A stretch of 33,861 nt of DNA from Treponema sp. (GCA_031254315.1 JAIRUQ010000066.1:1-33861), one strand, 5' to 3'; counted from the first letter of the stretch, positions 1-9,071 are shown. Notes: generated from the letters alone by a model not told the origin. Translations and numbers: made by a program.

Positions 1-518
1 TCAGGATCAGCCCGTTTGACGCTAACGCGCGCAGGCACACATCATTTGCTTCTGTTTACATATTTCCCGTTATTGATGATACAATAGAAGTTGAGATAAG
101 ACCCGAAGACCTGCGCGTAGACACCTACCGTTCAGGCGGTGCGGGCGGACAGCATATAAACAAGACGGACAGCGCGGTCCGTTTTACGCACCTTCCAACC
201 GGAATTGTTGTCGCCTGTCAGAACGAACGCAGTCAGATTAAAAACCGCGCGACAGCGATGAGCATACTTAAAGCGCGGCTCTATGAACACTACCGTCAGG
301 AAAAAGAGAAGGAGAACGCAAAGTTTTCGCAGGAGAAGAAGGACATTTCATGGGGGAATCAGATAAGGTCGTATGTGTTTCAACCGTATACAATGGTAAA
401 AGATTACAGAACAAAGGTTGAAAAGGGAAATATTCAGGCGGTAATGGACGGTGATATTGACCCGTTCATCGAGGAGTATTTAAAATTTGCGTGGCATAAT
501 AATGCCGCTACTATGTAA
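1..518 (+). CDS. prfB: Peptide chain release factor 2, C-terminal part (5' end outside window)
   Basis: Class I release factor that reads UGA/UAA stop codons and triggers peptidyl-tRNA hydrolysis on the ribosome. The reading frame is open from the window edge (first full codon at 3) to the TAA at 516-518, giving 171 residues, roughly the last half of a protein usually near 365 residues. The catalytic GGQ tripeptide is encoded at 144-152 within [18 protein letters not shown], and [16 protein letters not shown] just before it is the typical RF2 domain 3 lead-in. The SPF codon-recognition motif and any programmed frameshift lie upstream and cannot be seen. A 15-nt gap separates it from the next gene, so it probably heads or continues the operon that runs to lolE. 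RF1 is the alternative, but the surrounding wording is RF2-like. Confidence 0.95.
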   Translation, partial: RISPFDANARRHTSFASVYIFPVIDDTIEVEIRPEDLRVDTYRSGGAGGQHINKTDSAVRFTHLPTGIVVACQNERSQIKNRATAMSILKARLYEHYRQEKEKENAKFSQEKKDISWGNQIRSYVFQPYTMVKDYRTKVEKGNIQAVMDGDIDPFIEEYLKFAWHNNAATM

Positions 519-539
519 GGTGAAGCACAGGGAGTGTTT

Positions 540-1997
540 TTGAAAAGCAGGGTATACATTTTTATACTAATTTTTCTCACCTTGAGTACGCAGTTATTCG
601 CAAAAGGAACGAAAGATGAGACTGAGCCTGCCACGCAAAACGACGAATGGCTCCTTTGTATTACCGATTTTGATTCAAGCTCTTTGCCGCCGGGAAGGAC
701 AAACATTTCAAGTGTAATAACACGGGAATTAGTCGAAAGATTGACAACAATATCTTATCATGCCCGTATCTCTCCAGAATACGCGTATTATGAAGAACGC
801 GCGTGGGCGCAGGCGAGATCAACTGCGGCAAAAGCCCTTTCCGCGAAAATTGAAGAACGCTCTTCACGGTTATATCAGGGAGAGCCGGAATGGATGTATC
901 GCCGGAATATCGCAAGAATTGACGCCGAAATAGAAAAGTTGACAGCCGCCCTTGAAGAAATTGAAAATAACGCGCCGCTTATAAACAGAGAACCTGTTTT
1001 TAATTTATCCGCAAGAAACCTTGACTTTACTTTTCCCACGGCTCCTTCTGCCGGAAATGAAAGAAGATTTTGTAATGACCAGAAAGCAGACGCATTTCTT
1101 GCGGGTTCAATTATTGATTTCCACGGCAGATATTATTTTTCATTAAAACTTTATACTGTATATACACGATCGTATGTCTGGGAAGACAACATTCTTTTTT
1201 CTCATGACGATCTGTCTGCTTCGCTTGATGAAATTATAATAAGATTGATTGTTGTTCTTTCTGGTAATCAGCCCTCGACTGTAACAATAAACTCCGAGCC
1301 GGAAGACACCATGATACTGATTAACAGAGCCTTTGCCGGAAGAGGCGCGTCTACATCACTGGAATATCCGCCGGGGACAATAACAGTTACAGCAACAGCG
1401 CCCAACCATGAAAGCCTGACTTTTGAAACAGAACTTTTACCCGGAGATTTAACAAAAATTACTTTAAAACTCAATCCCATTGAATTTGTGGATTTGGAAA
1501 TTGACTCTGATTTTCATGGAAAAGTTTATCAGGGAGCGTTATATGTAGGACAGTCTCCGTTGACATTGCGCCTACCTGTTAATCAGCTTGAATTTATTGA
1601 AGTTGAAACCGAAAACAATCGAAGAGGAACGGTAGTATTTCAAACGCCCGATGCATCTGAGCTTTCCGGTTCAATCTCCATGCGTACGGAGCTGATCCCA
1701 AAAAACGGACGTGTAGACAGATCGCGCCGTCATTATTACTGGGCATGGGGAGCTACATGGATAACAGGAATGACAGCATGGATATCATATTACACATATA
1801 TGGGTATGGAAAGCGTTCTGCTTTCCGGCTCATATACCAATGAATTTGCAAATGACGCGCAAAATATGTTGTATATCAGGAATGGAGCGTTAATCGCGTT
1901 TGGCGTTGCGGCTGTATACGGAATTGTTCGAATGATAGATTATCTTTATGTCTCAAGCAGGGGCAGAACGCAGATTGTAAATCCGGGCAGGAATTAA
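540..1997 (+). CDS. Exported PEGA-domain protein of unknown function
   Basis: About 485 residues. A GTG at 534 is in frame, but the AGGGA ribosome site at 529-533 abuts it. The TTG at 540 sits about 6 nt downstream of that site and is the better start. The N-terminus (LKSRVYIFILIFLTLSTQLFAKG) is a signal peptide. A first region (about residues 38-230) has a predicted coiled stretch rich in Glu and Arg around 90-150. Residues about 248-316 (STVTINSEPEDTMILINRAFAG...YPPGTITVTATAPNHES) match the PEGA carbohydrate- or surface-associated beta fold. A second, more divergent copy may follow (317-385). Two hydrophobic segments lie near the C-terminus (about 400-425 and 450-470), so the protein is probably anchored in the inner membrane. 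The stop codon touches the ftsY ATG. No precise function can be assigned. Confidence 0.8.
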   Translation: MKSRVYIFILIFLTLSTQLFAKGTKDETEPATQNDEWLLCITDFDSSSLPPGRTNISSVITRELVERLTTISYHARISPEYAYYEERAWAQARSTAAKALSAKIEERSSRLYQGEPEWMYRRNIARIDAEIEKLTAALEEIENNAPLINREPVFNLSARNLDFTFPTAPSAGNERRFCNDQKADAFLAGSIIDFHGRYYFSLKLYTVYTRSYVWEDNILFSHDDLSASLDEIIIRLIVVLSGNQPSTVTINSEPEDTMILINRAFAGRGASTSLEYPPGTITVTATAPNHESLTFETELLPGDLTKITLKLNPIEFVDLEIDSDFHGKVYQGALYVGQSPLTLRLPVNQLEFIEVETENNRRGTVVFQTPDASELSGSISMRTELIPKNGRVDRSRRHYYWAWGATWITGMTAWISYYTYMGMESVLLSGSYTNEFANDAQNMLYIRNGALIAFGVAAVYGIVRMIDYLYVSSRGRTQIVNPGRN

Positions 1998-2864
1998 ATG
2001 AAGTTTGGCGAAAAACTAAAAAACTTTTTTTCCGGAAAAAAATCGTATAACGAGGAGTTATTTGACGATCTTTGTGATCTGCTAATAGAAGGAGATTTTG
2101 GTCCCGCTCAGGCATACAAGACCGTAGAAACTTTAAAAGACCAATTAAAAAAAGAAGGTACGGACGATCTGCCGCAAAAACTTGCCCTTCTGCTTGAAGA
2201 AGAATTGAATAAGGCAAAAACCCCGGTTACTCTTCCTGCGAACGAAAAATTAACCGCTATTTTACTTCTGGGAGTGAATGGTGTTGGAAAAACCACTACT
2301 GCCGCGAAATTATCGCATTTGTACAACACGCAGTACAATAAAAAGACACTCCTTGCCGCCTGCGATACGTTCAGAGCCGCGGCAATCGATCAGTTGAAGA
2401 TTCACGGGCAAAAACTTGATACGCGCGTTGTTGCGCATAAACAGGGAGGAGACCCTGCCGCAGTCGTTTATGACGCGCTTGAAGCCGCGCAGGCAGGCGG
2501 CATAGACATTGTTATCGCCGATACGGCAGGAAGAATGCACACAAAATCCGCGCTTGTAGAAGAACTGCGCAAAATAGACAGGGTAGTTGAGTCAAAAGCA
2601 GATTCAGCTTGTTATCTGAAATACCTTGTCCTTGACGCGACTACAGGAAGAAACGCTTTTGCGCAGGCGGAAATATTTCACGGCGCGGTCGCCCTTAACG
2701 GAGTAATATTGACAAAATATGATTCAACGGCAAAGGGAGGCGTAGTATTTTCATTAGCGTCAGAATTACAATTGCCTGTGGTGTATGTGTGTACAGGCGA
2801 AAAATACACGGACATCGAATTGTTTAATCCACAAAAATTTGCGAGGGAATTTGCGGGTATTTAG
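1998..2864 (+). CDS. ftsY: Signal recognition particle receptor FtsY
   Basis: SRP receptor GTPase that docks SRP-ribosome complexes at the membrane. The 288 residues comprise the NG domain only; the long acidic A domain of E. coli FtsY is absent, as in many short bacterial FtsY proteins. GTPase motifs in order: P-loop GVNGVGKT (92-99), DTFRAAA insertion-box motif (about 123-129), DTAGR (175-179), TKYDSTAKGG (239-248), and the closing GEKYTDIELFNPQKF typical of FtsY. The basic, amphipathic start MKFGEKLKNFFSGKK probably binds membrane. The ATG follows directly after the TAA of the preceding gene, and the 3' end overlaps the next gene by about 14 bp, so translation is coupled on both sides. Ffh is excluded by the lack of an M domain. 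Confidence 0.96.
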   Translation: MKFGEKLKNFFSGKKSYNEELFDDLCDLLIEGDFGPAQAYKTVETLKDQLKKEGTDDLPQKLALLLEEELNKAKTPVTLPANEKLTAILLLGVNGVGKTTTAAKLSHLYNTQYNKKTLLAACDTFRAAAIDQLKIHGQKLDTRVVAHKQGGDPAAVVYDALEAAQAGGIDIVIADTAGRMHTKSALVEELRKIDRVVESKADSACYLKYLVLDATTGRNAFAQAEIFHGAVALNGVILTKYDSTAKGGVVFSLASELQLPVVYVCTGEKYTDIELFNPQKFAREFAGI

Positions 2865-4254
2865 AAAAGAGTTTATTTTGATTAGTATTCTCGTATTAAT
2901 TAGCTTTACGGGGATAATTGTCATTACGCAGAAAGCATGGGCGGATGACGCTTCTCCTAAATCAACTCAAGGAAGTATTTCCGGTTTAAAACGGGAACGG
3001 GAGGAATGGAACTCTCCTGAATGGATAGAATCCGCTCGCTGGTTTCGCTCAAATGCAGGCGGCATGGCATTAGAAGAAGTCGCATCACGCTATGTCGCGT
3101 TACGCAGTAAATACGCGCTTGTTATCAATAATGTATCAGAAGAAGAATTGCCGGAGCATCTTATTTCGTATTATAAAGAAGATTATATTATTGAAGTTCG
3201 TGTCCTTTATAAAAACGGAGAACAAATACGGGTTCAATGGATATTTAGGGATTTAAATGCTGTAACAAGACTAAACGCCGTTTTTTTGTACACAGAAACC
3301 GCCGAGAGTGAAACAGAGACAAACGTATACGAAACGGAAATAATTGCGCCTGTAGAAGAGATTGAATCAGAAGAGTTATCTGAAGATGAAACAGAAACGG
3401 TAATTCAAGCGGAAGAAATCGCTGAAACAGTTGTCCTAAATAATGAAGAATTAAACGAAAATGTTTTAAATGAAGCAGAGGAAGTAACAGAAATAGTAAT
3501 AAATGACGAAAAACCTGTTAGTATAAATACTGCCGCAAGCAGAAGAGGTTTTATAGAAATTTTTGATGAAGATTCTTCTTTAACAGCAGAATACAGGTTT
3601 TTTGAAGACGGAAGAATTTCCAGAACTAATTTTGAAACAAATGATAATCTGCTAATAAAAGCGACTGTTTCTTTTAGGGAAAGCGCTGAAAAAAACGGAG
3701 AATTTATTCCGTACTACGCCGATTTTTTCCGCTACAACCGCTCTCTGTCATTAAGGGCTGTTGAACGAATTTATTATAAAGATACGCCTACAGACGGAAC
3801 TTTAAGAATTACTTTTCCAAGGCGCATGAGTGATGCCCTTAATGACAAAATTCTTATTAATGAAAGACTTAATCTCTATCCTGATTATTTTGGCGATGTT
3901 TTTATCGGATTAGGCTCAAAAATGGTATTTCAAACTGATGAAAGGAGCAGGATCGTCAGCCAAACTCTTTATGACGATGAAGAAAATGTTATCTGGGTTA
4001 TAAACAATACATGGGATAATAACCGTATTGTTTCTACTTCAAAGACCGAAGGCGAAACTGTCCTTTTAGCTGAGTATCAATATAACGCTAACGGAGATAG
4101 AATACTTGAACGGAATTCAAAAAACGGTATTTTAGAGCGCGTTGTTCGGACGGAAGGAAAAACAGATACAGAAGAACTTTATATGAATAATGTTCTAGTC
4201 CTTCGCGCTGTCTGGGAAGACGGTGTGAAAATCTCAGAAACGAGGGTCAGATAA
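2851..4254 (+). CDS. Exported Glu-rich protein of unknown function
   Basis: About 467 residues from a TTG at 2851, overlapping ftsY. This start gives a basic n-region (RVFRKEF), a hydrophobic core and a likely cleavage after KAWA, which is a convincing signal peptide. A TTG at 2878, with AAAAGAG upstream, is an alternative that loses the basic residues. The frame stays open back to 2785 inside ftsY, but that part is a shadow. Residues about 145-240 form a low-complexity acidic stretch of Glu, Thr, Val and Ile. The second half has short repeating strands with YD-repeat flavour (LLAEYQYNANGDRILERNSKNG...). It sits between ftsY and lolC in one operon, so a periplasmic or envelope role is plausible. 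No family was recognised. Confidence 0.75.
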   Translation: MRVFRKEFILISILVLISFTGIIVITQKAWADDASPKSTQGSISGLKREREEWNSPEWIESARWFRSNAGGMALEEVASRYVALRSKYALVINNVSEEELPEHLISYYKEDYIIEVRVLYKNGEQIRVQWIFRDLNAVTRLNAVFLYTETAESETETNVYETEIIAPVEEIESEELSEDETETVIQAEEIAETVVLNNEELNENVLNEAEEVTEIVINDEKPVSINTAASRRGFIEIFDEDSSLTAEYRFFEDGRISRTNFETNDNLLIKATVSFRESAEKNGEFIPYYADFFRYNRSLSLRAVERIYYKDTPTDGTLRITFPRRMSDALNDKILINERLNLYPDYFGDVFIGLGSKMVFQTDERSRIVSQTLYDDEENVIWVINNTWDNNRIVSTSKTEGETVLLAEYQYNANGDRILERNSKNGILERVVRTEGKTDTEELYMNNVLVLRAVWEDGVKISETRVR

Positions 4255-5544
4255 TTGAAAAAGTCTTGGGTATTATTTGTAGCGTCAAGGTATATTTTAA
4301 AGGGAAGAGCCAATTCGTCTGTTTGGTCGGTTTTAGGTATAGCTTTTGGAGTGTTCGCTCTGATAGTAATTATTGCCGTGATGAACGGGTTTCAACTTGG
4401 TTTTATCGAAAGTATTCTTGAAATCTCTTCTTATCATTTGCGCATTGAATCTTTTCAGCCGGAAAAATACGGTGAACTGCAAAATATTATGCTTTCCATT
4501 CCCGGAGTAAGAGCGGTGCTTCCGTTTAAGGAATTTCAGGCGCTTGCCAGGGGAAGGCGGACAAATCAACAGGCGGTGATGATCAGAGGTTTGGATAAAG
4601 ACACGCTCGAAACAGACACAGTAATGGGAAAAAGGCTTGATTTTCAACGGGGTTCTTTTGATATTTCGGACAAAGGGAATGTACTGCTTGGCTCTGAGCT
4701 TGCCGCCCGGTTGAGCCTTGGTATCGGAGATGAAGTTACAATATTTTCAATTACCGGGATTTTATCCGCAGAAAATGACGGCGAGCTTGATAATTTCACT
4801 GTTACGGGAATTTTCAGAACGGGCTATTATGAATACGATTGCAGTTGGGCGTTTATCAACATAGAAAGCGCATCTTTTTTGTTAAACGAAAGTGATTTAA
4901 AAATAGGAATAAAACTTTTTAACCGTTTTCATGACAGGGTTGTTCTGGAGCAGGCAAAAAAGAAATTATCCGGCTATGAAGGAATTAAATTATCAAGCTG
5001 GAGAGATTATAACCGCTCTTTCTTTGGCGCTCTGCGGACGGAAAAACTCTTTATGTTTATACTTGTAGGGTTGATTTTTATTGTTGTGGGTCTTAATATC
5101 TTTCAGGGGCAGAGACGCTCCGTTCTTCAACGAAGTGAAGAGATCGGGCTTTTAAGGGCGGTCGGCGGCGCTGAGAAACAGGTTCGCTTTGTATTTGTTT
5201 TTGACGGAGGGATAATCGGCTTAACAGGTTCTATTTTAGGGCTTGTTTTTGGTTTACTTGTTTCATTGAATATTCAAGAATTTTTTACAATAATAGAAAG
5301 TATAATAAATACTTTTATAAGATTTATTAATATTGCCGCAAGTTTTTTTGGAGCCGGAACGGCGGGAAAATTCGCTGTGTTCTCGCCTACGGTTTTTTAT
5401 ATAAAAGAAATTCCGTCGAGGGTCTTACCTCACGAAGTAGTTATAATTTTTATGTTTGGATTTCTTTCAGCTCTTTTTGCCGCATGGATTGCGTCACGAA
5501 AGATAACAAAAATACAACCTGCGGAGGTGTTGCGTAATGAGTGA
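4255..5544 (+). CDS. lolC: Lipoprotein-releasing ABC transporter permease (LolC/LolE family)
   Basis: 429-residue inner-membrane subunit of the LolCDE machine that extracts lipoproteins from the inner membrane for delivery to the outer membrane. It has one N-terminal membrane segment (about 24-46) ending in the family-typical VMNGFQ, a large periplasmic domain (MacB-PCD-like, about 47-260), and three C-terminal membrane segments (about 263-285, 315-345, 393-415) with the FtsX-like core. EEIGLLRAVGGAEKQVRFVFVFDG is the cytoplasmic loop that contacts the ATPase. The start is a TTG directly after the previous stop, with GAGGG at 4242-4246 as ribosome site. It overlaps lolD by 8 bp. Assignment as LolC rather than LolE is by gene order only; the two families are homologous. 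Confidence 0.88.
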   Translation: MKKSWVLFVASRYILKGRANSSVWSVLGIAFGVFALIVIIAVMNGFQLGFIESILEISSYHLRIESFQPEKYGELQNIMLSIPGVRAVLPFKEFQALARGRRTNQQAVMIRGLDKDTLETDTVMGKRLDFQRGSFDISDKGNVLLGSELAARLSLGIGDEVTIFSITGILSAENDGELDNFTVTGIFRTGYYEYDCSWAFINIESASFLLNESDLKIGIKLFNRFHDRVVLEQAKKKLSGYEGIKLSSWRDYNRSFFGALRTEKLFMFILVGLIFIVVGLNIFQGQRRSVLQRSEEIGLLRAVGGAEKQVRFVFVFDGGIIGLTGSILGLVFGLLVSLNIQEFFTIIESIINTFIRFINIAASFFGAGTAGKFAVFSPTVFYIKEIPSRVLPHEVVIIFMFGFLSALFAAWIASRKITKIQPAEVLRNE

Positions 5545-6226
5545 TTTTGTCATGCTTAAGGTCAATAACATCGTTAAAAATTATGTCTCAGGGAGGGAGA
5601 CGCTGTATATTTTAAAGGGTATAAACTTTGAAATAAAAGAAGGAATGTCCGCCGCAATCAGCGGGCAGAGCGGAAGCGGAAAAAGCACCCTGTTAAATAT
5701 TATCGGAGGTCTTGATCACGCCGATGAGGGCAGTGTTTTTATCGGCAATGATGAAATTACTTCCCTCAGCGAAAAAGAACTCGCCGTGTATCGATCAAAA
5801 AAGATAGGCTTTATTTTTCAGTTTCATTATCTGTTAAAAGATTTTACCGCGCTTGAAAACATTATGCTTCCCGCCTATATCGCCGGAATGAAGAAAAAAG
5901 ACGCCATAGAAAGGGCAAAGTCCTTGTTAGCTGACATCAATATGGAAGACAGAAAGGGGCATTTTCCCTCTCAGCTTTCCGGCGGCGAACGTCAAAGAGT
6001 AGCTGTAGCCCGTTCAATGGTCAACGATCCTGACCTGATACTGGCAGATGAGCCGACCGGAAACCTCGACCCTCAAAACAGCGATGTGGTAGCGCAACTG
6101 CTCTATGAAGGGGCACGAAAATGGGGCAAAACATTAATCGTTGTTACCCATGACAAAAAAGTAGCCGCAAGAGCTTCTATGTCTCTTGTTCTGGAGAACG
6201 GACAGCTTGTACAGGAGCAGATGTGA
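5537..6226 (+). CDS. lolD: Lipoprotein-releasing ABC transporter ATP-binding protein
   Basis: 229-residue ATPase that powers the LolCDE lipoprotein extractor. Motifs in order: Walker A GQSGSGKST, Q-loop FQFHYLLKDFTALENI, ABC signature LSGGERQRVAVARS, Walker B LILADEPTGNLD and H-loop VVTHDKK. These are the wording of the LolD/MacB/FtsE class. The ATG at 5537 lies inside the 3' end of the upstream permease gene (8-bp overlap), and the TGA overlaps the next permease start by 4 bp (GTGA), so all three subunits are translationally coupled. The neighbouring permeases decide the LolD assignment over MacB or FtsE. Confidence 0.93.
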   Translation: MSDFVMLKVNNIVKNYVSGRETLYILKGINFEIKEGMSAAISGQSGSGKSTLLNIIGGLDHADEGSVFIGNDEITSLSEKELAVYRSKKIGFIFQFHYLLKDFTALENIMLPAYIAGMKKKDAIERAKSLLADINMEDRKGHFPSQLSGGERQRVAVARSMVNDPDLILADEPTGNLDPQNSDVVAQLLYEGARKWGKTLIVVTHDKKVAARASMSLVLENGQLVQEQM

Positions 6227-7488
6227 AAAACAACGCCGCTTTTTACATTGCGTTAAGGTATCTATGGGGCAGGGCGCACGAGGGAGTACGTTATCTGCGA
6301 GGAGCCGCAGTAGGCATTGCGGTAAGCCTTGTCCCGATAATTGTAACCTTGATTGTAGCGGACGGAATGATAAGAGGAATTGTAGACCGTTATCTTGAAC
6401 TTGGAACGGGACATTTGCAGGTTTTTGATGTAATGAATAGCAGTGATGAAGAAGACATTGTTGAACAGATAATGGGATTTGACGGCATAAGGGGCGTATG
6501 GGCTGAAAGAAGAGGAATGGGAGTGCTTGCCGGAAAGAGCGGAAGAACAGGCGTTACGGTACGTTCGATAGAGCCGTCATTTTGGGATGATCCGGGAGGA
6601 GCCGCATTATTAAAAATAATTGACGGAGAACGCAGTCCGCAGACAGACCGTGATGTTGTGTTAGGTGAAACACTGGCAGGAGATATAGGAGCAAAGGTAG
6701 GAGATACAGTTCGCCTAATGACGGTTAGACCCGCCGAGGGAGGGCGTTTTTCTCCGAGGACTGCCGCTTTTACAGTAAGGGGAATATTGTCCTGCGGATA
6801 TAACGAACTTGACGCTTTATGGTGCATTATAAGTTACGAAGGCGGCAAGCGCGTTTTTTCTTCGGAACAATCATCAGCCAGCTATATTATTAAGATTGAT
6901 GACCCTTATAAAAAAGCGGATGATTTTTCGTGGGAATTATTCATGAATTTAGGAAGCAACTACAGTATTTATACATGGAAAGAGCTTTTGCGTTCTCAGT
7001 ACAGTTCTTACGAAACTTCAAGACAGCTTTTGTTATTTATCATGGCGCTTATCGTTATTGTCGCGGCGGTTAATGTTTCTTCAGCTACAGGAATGTTAGT
7101 TCTTGAACGCCAGAGGGACATCGCCGTATTAAAAGTATCAGGCGCGAACATAAATGGCGTAACCAAAGTTTTTTTGTGGTGCAGTTTTCTTACAGGCTTA
7201 GCTGGAAGCATAATCGGCATTACATTCGGTTTAATTATAGGAAGCAACATCAACTTTTTAATTCGCTCTCTAGAAAAACTGCTTAGTTTCTTTTCCGGTC
7301 TTTTTAACGGCAGTGAAGTAAAAATCCTCGATCCCGGTTTTTACCTTGAGACAATCCCGATTATTATAGACCGGACAGCCGTGTTTATGATAGGAGTTTT
7401 CGCGATTCTCTGCTCCCTAGCGGCATCATTAATCCCCGCCCGCAGAGCCGGCAAGTTAAAACCAATGGAACTGTTGAGGAAAACTTAG
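6223..7488 (+). CDS. lolE: Lipoprotein-releasing ABC transporter permease, second subunit (LolE/LolC family)
   Basis: 421 residues, paralogous to the permease at 4255-5544. N-terminal membrane segment about 25-47, periplasmic domain with GTGHLQVFDV at its start, then three C-terminal segments (about 268-290, 315-340, 378-405). RQRDIAVLKVSGANINGVTKVF is the ATPase-coupling loop. The C-terminus LIPARRAGKLKPMELLRK is the classic end of this family. The GTG start overlaps the lolD stop by 4 bp and has AGGAG at 6212-6216. Having two different permeases around one ATPase fits a heterodimeric LolCDE rather than the LolF homodimer arrangement. This is the last gene of the operon; the stop is followed by repeat-rich intergenic DNA. 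Confidence 0.88.
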   Translation: MKNNAAFYIALRYLWGRAHEGVRYLRGAAVGIAVSLVPIIVTLIVADGMIRGIVDRYLELGTGHLQVFDVMNSSDEEDIVEQIMGFDGIRGVWAERRGMGVLAGKSGRTGVTVRSIEPSFWDDPGGAALLKIIDGERSPQTDRDVVLGETLAGDIGAKVGDTVRLMTVRPAEGGRFSPRTAAFTVRGILSCGYNELDALWCIISYEGGKRVFSSEQSSASYIIKIDDPYKKADDFSWELFMNLGSNYSIYTWKELLRSQYSSYETSRQLLLFIMALIVIVAAVNVSSATGMLVLERQRDIAVLKVSGANINGVTKVFLWCSFLTGLAGSIIGITFGLIIGSNINFLIRSLEKLLSFFSGLFNGSEVKILDPGFYLETIPIIIDRTAVFMIGVFAILCSLAASLIPARRAGKLKPMELLRKT

Positions 7489-7778
7489 CAATGAGCAAAG
7501 AGGGAAGAAGTTAACCACGGAGAAAAGCAAAGAGCATAGAGCAGTGAAAAGACAGAGGAGAAGTATAAACCGAACTAAAGACCCTGCTTAAATGAAGTAT
7601 AATAATTTATTCATTTTAGTTTTAATTTTTTAGTCAAATTTGTTTTAATTAACATATTTTATGTTACATTTTAGTATTCATTCGCGCTCATTCGTCCAAT
7701 TCGTTGTTCATCTTCTCTTCCTCCGTGAACTCCGTGTCCTCCGTGGTTCCCTCTTCCTCTTATTTGCTCTTCATTTGC
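7489..7778. repeat. Intergenic repeat-bearing stretch with ACGGAG inverted arms and CGAAT motifs
   Basis: This 290-bp gap between convergent lolE and icd holds no credible gene. AACCACGGAG at 7513-7522 is matched in inverted orientation by CTCCGTGGTT at 7739-7748, which ends a run of three CTCCGTG units (7721-7748). The interior is AT-rich, with a CGAAT-type repeat at 7675-7710 (reverse strand). Both repeat types recur elsewhere in the window (9561-9683, 14640-14710, 16839-16873). Confidence 0.6.
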
Positions 7779-8978
7779 TCATTGAATACGTGCCGCGATA
7801 GCGTCGATAAATTCCCATGAATTGAGAATCTTTTCCGGCGGCGGATTTGAAAGTCTTGCCAAATCTCCCGTCATTATTCCGTCTTCTATTACGCCAAGAG
7901 AAGCGGCTTCAAGGCGTTTGGCGAAATCCGCTAAATCTGGCGTGTTGTCCAGTTCAGCGCGTTTTGAAAGTGCGCCGCTCCATGCGAAAATAAGCGCGAT
8001 TGGGTTTGTGCTTGTTTTTTCTCCCTTTTGCCAGCGGTAGTAGTGCTGTTGAACAGTCCCATGAGCCGCTTCGTATTCAAAAATACCGGAGGGCGAGACA
8101 AGGACGCTTGTCATCATGGCGAGACTGCCGGCGGCGCTTGCGATCATGTCGCTTTGAACATCGCCGTCGTAATTTTTGCATGCCCACAAAAAGCCGCCTT
8201 CGCTTTTTACAACGCGGGCTACTGCATCATCAATCAATGTGTAAAAATATTCGATGCCGGCTGAGGCGCATTTTTCTTTGAACTCATTTTCGTATATTTC
8301 ATTAAAGAGCGCCTTAAAACGTCCGTCGTAAATTTTTGAAATCGTGTCTTTTGTGGCGAACCAAATTGGGAGTTTTTCATCAATGGCATAGAGAAAACAG
8401 GCGCGGGCAAAACTTTTTATTGATTCATCAAAGTTGTGCATCCCCTGAACAATACCGCTACCTTCAAAATCCGCTACTTTAACACGGCGTTCTGTTCCGT
8501 CTTTTTTAGTGTAAACAAGTTCTACCTTTCCCGGACCTTCAATTTCCATTTCAGACGCTTTGTAAACATCACCGTAAGCATGGCGTCCTATAACAATTGG
8601 CGCTTTCCATGTATTAACAGAAGGCTTAACTCTGCTTACGGAAATCGGTTTTCTGAACACAGTTCCGTCAAGGATCGCCCTGATTGTCGCGTTGGGGCTT
8701 GGGTGCAAATGTTTTAAGTTGTACTCTTTCTGCCTCGCGTTGTTCGCCGTTATTGTCGCACATTTTACGCCAACGCCGAACTTCAAGATAGCCTGCGCCG
8801 ATTGCACCGTGATCTCGTCGTTGGTATTATCACGGTTGGTTAGCCCAAGATCGTAATATTCCGTTTTCAAATCGACAAAGGGAAGGAGAAGTTTTTCTTT
8901 TATAACTTCCCACAGAACCCTTGTCATCTCGTCCCCGTCTATCTCGACAAGGGGGGTTTTCATGTTTATTTTCGCCAT
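7779..8978 (-). CDS. icd: Isocitrate dehydrogenase, eukaryotic-type (type II) homodimeric
   Basis: Oxidises isocitrate to 2-oxoglutarate and CO2, supplying carbon for glutamate synthesis. 399 residues, close to the usual 400-410 of type II enzymes such as human IDH1. Visible motifs: IDGDEMTR (13-20), substrate loop SPNATIR (94-100), VIGRHAYGD, KSEGGFLWACKNYDGDVQSD (metal-binding Asp residues) and EAAHGTVQQHYYRWQKG. In that last motif the NADP enzymes I know read TVTRHYR; the Arg that contacts the 2'-phosphate is Gln here, so NAD preference is possible. No Shine-Dalgarno precedes the ATG; a -10-like TATACT lies only 6 nt upstream, so the mRNA may be leaderless. An ATG five codons downstream (MKTPLVEIDGDE) is the alternative start, also without a ribosome site. 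Confidence 0.95.
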   Translation of the reverse strand: MAKINMKTPLVEIDGDEMTRVLWEVIKEKLLLPFVDLKTEYYDLGLTNRDNTNDEITVQSAQAILKFGVGVKCATITANNARQKEYNLKHLHPSPNATIRAILDGTVFRKPISVSRVKPSVNTWKAPIVIGRHAYGDVYKASEMEIEGPGKVELVYTKKDGTERRVKVADFEGSGIVQGMHNFDESIKSFARACFLYAIDEKLPIWFATKDTISKIYDGRFKALFNEIYENEFKEKCASAGIEYFYTLIDDAVARVVKSEGGFLWACKNYDGDVQSDMIASAAGSLAMMTSVLVSPSGIFEYEAAHGTVQQHYYRWQKGEKTSTNPIALIFAWSGALSKRAELDNTPDLADFAKRLEAASLGVIEDGIMTGDLARLSNPPPEKILNSWEFIDAIAARIQ

Positions 8979-8984
8979 GCAAAT

Positions 8985-9013
8985 AGTATAACAAGATTGA
9001 GTTATTTAGTAAA
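8985..9013 (-). promoter_or_regulatory. Predicted sigma70-type promoter of icd, leaderless geometry
   Basis: Reading the minus strand, TTTACT (9008-9013) and TATACT (8985-8990) are separated by exactly 17 bp. Only 6 nt separate the -10 from the ATG, so transcription should begin at or next to the start codon. Confidence 0.6.
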
Positions 9014-9022
9014 CAGGACAAA

Positions 9023-9058
9023 AGAGACCCGCAACCGTTCTATTCGCGGGCGCTCTCT
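9023..9058 (-). terminator. Intrinsic terminator after the small lipoprotein gene
   Basis: On the minus strand AGAGA...CCGC pairs with GCGG...TCTCT across a 12-16 nt loop, followed by a short T run (TTTTG at 9022 and below). It lies 14 bp past the lipoprotein stop and just upstream of the icd promoter, insulating the two genes. Confidence 0.55.
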
Positions 9059-9071
9059 TCGGCTCCTACTC

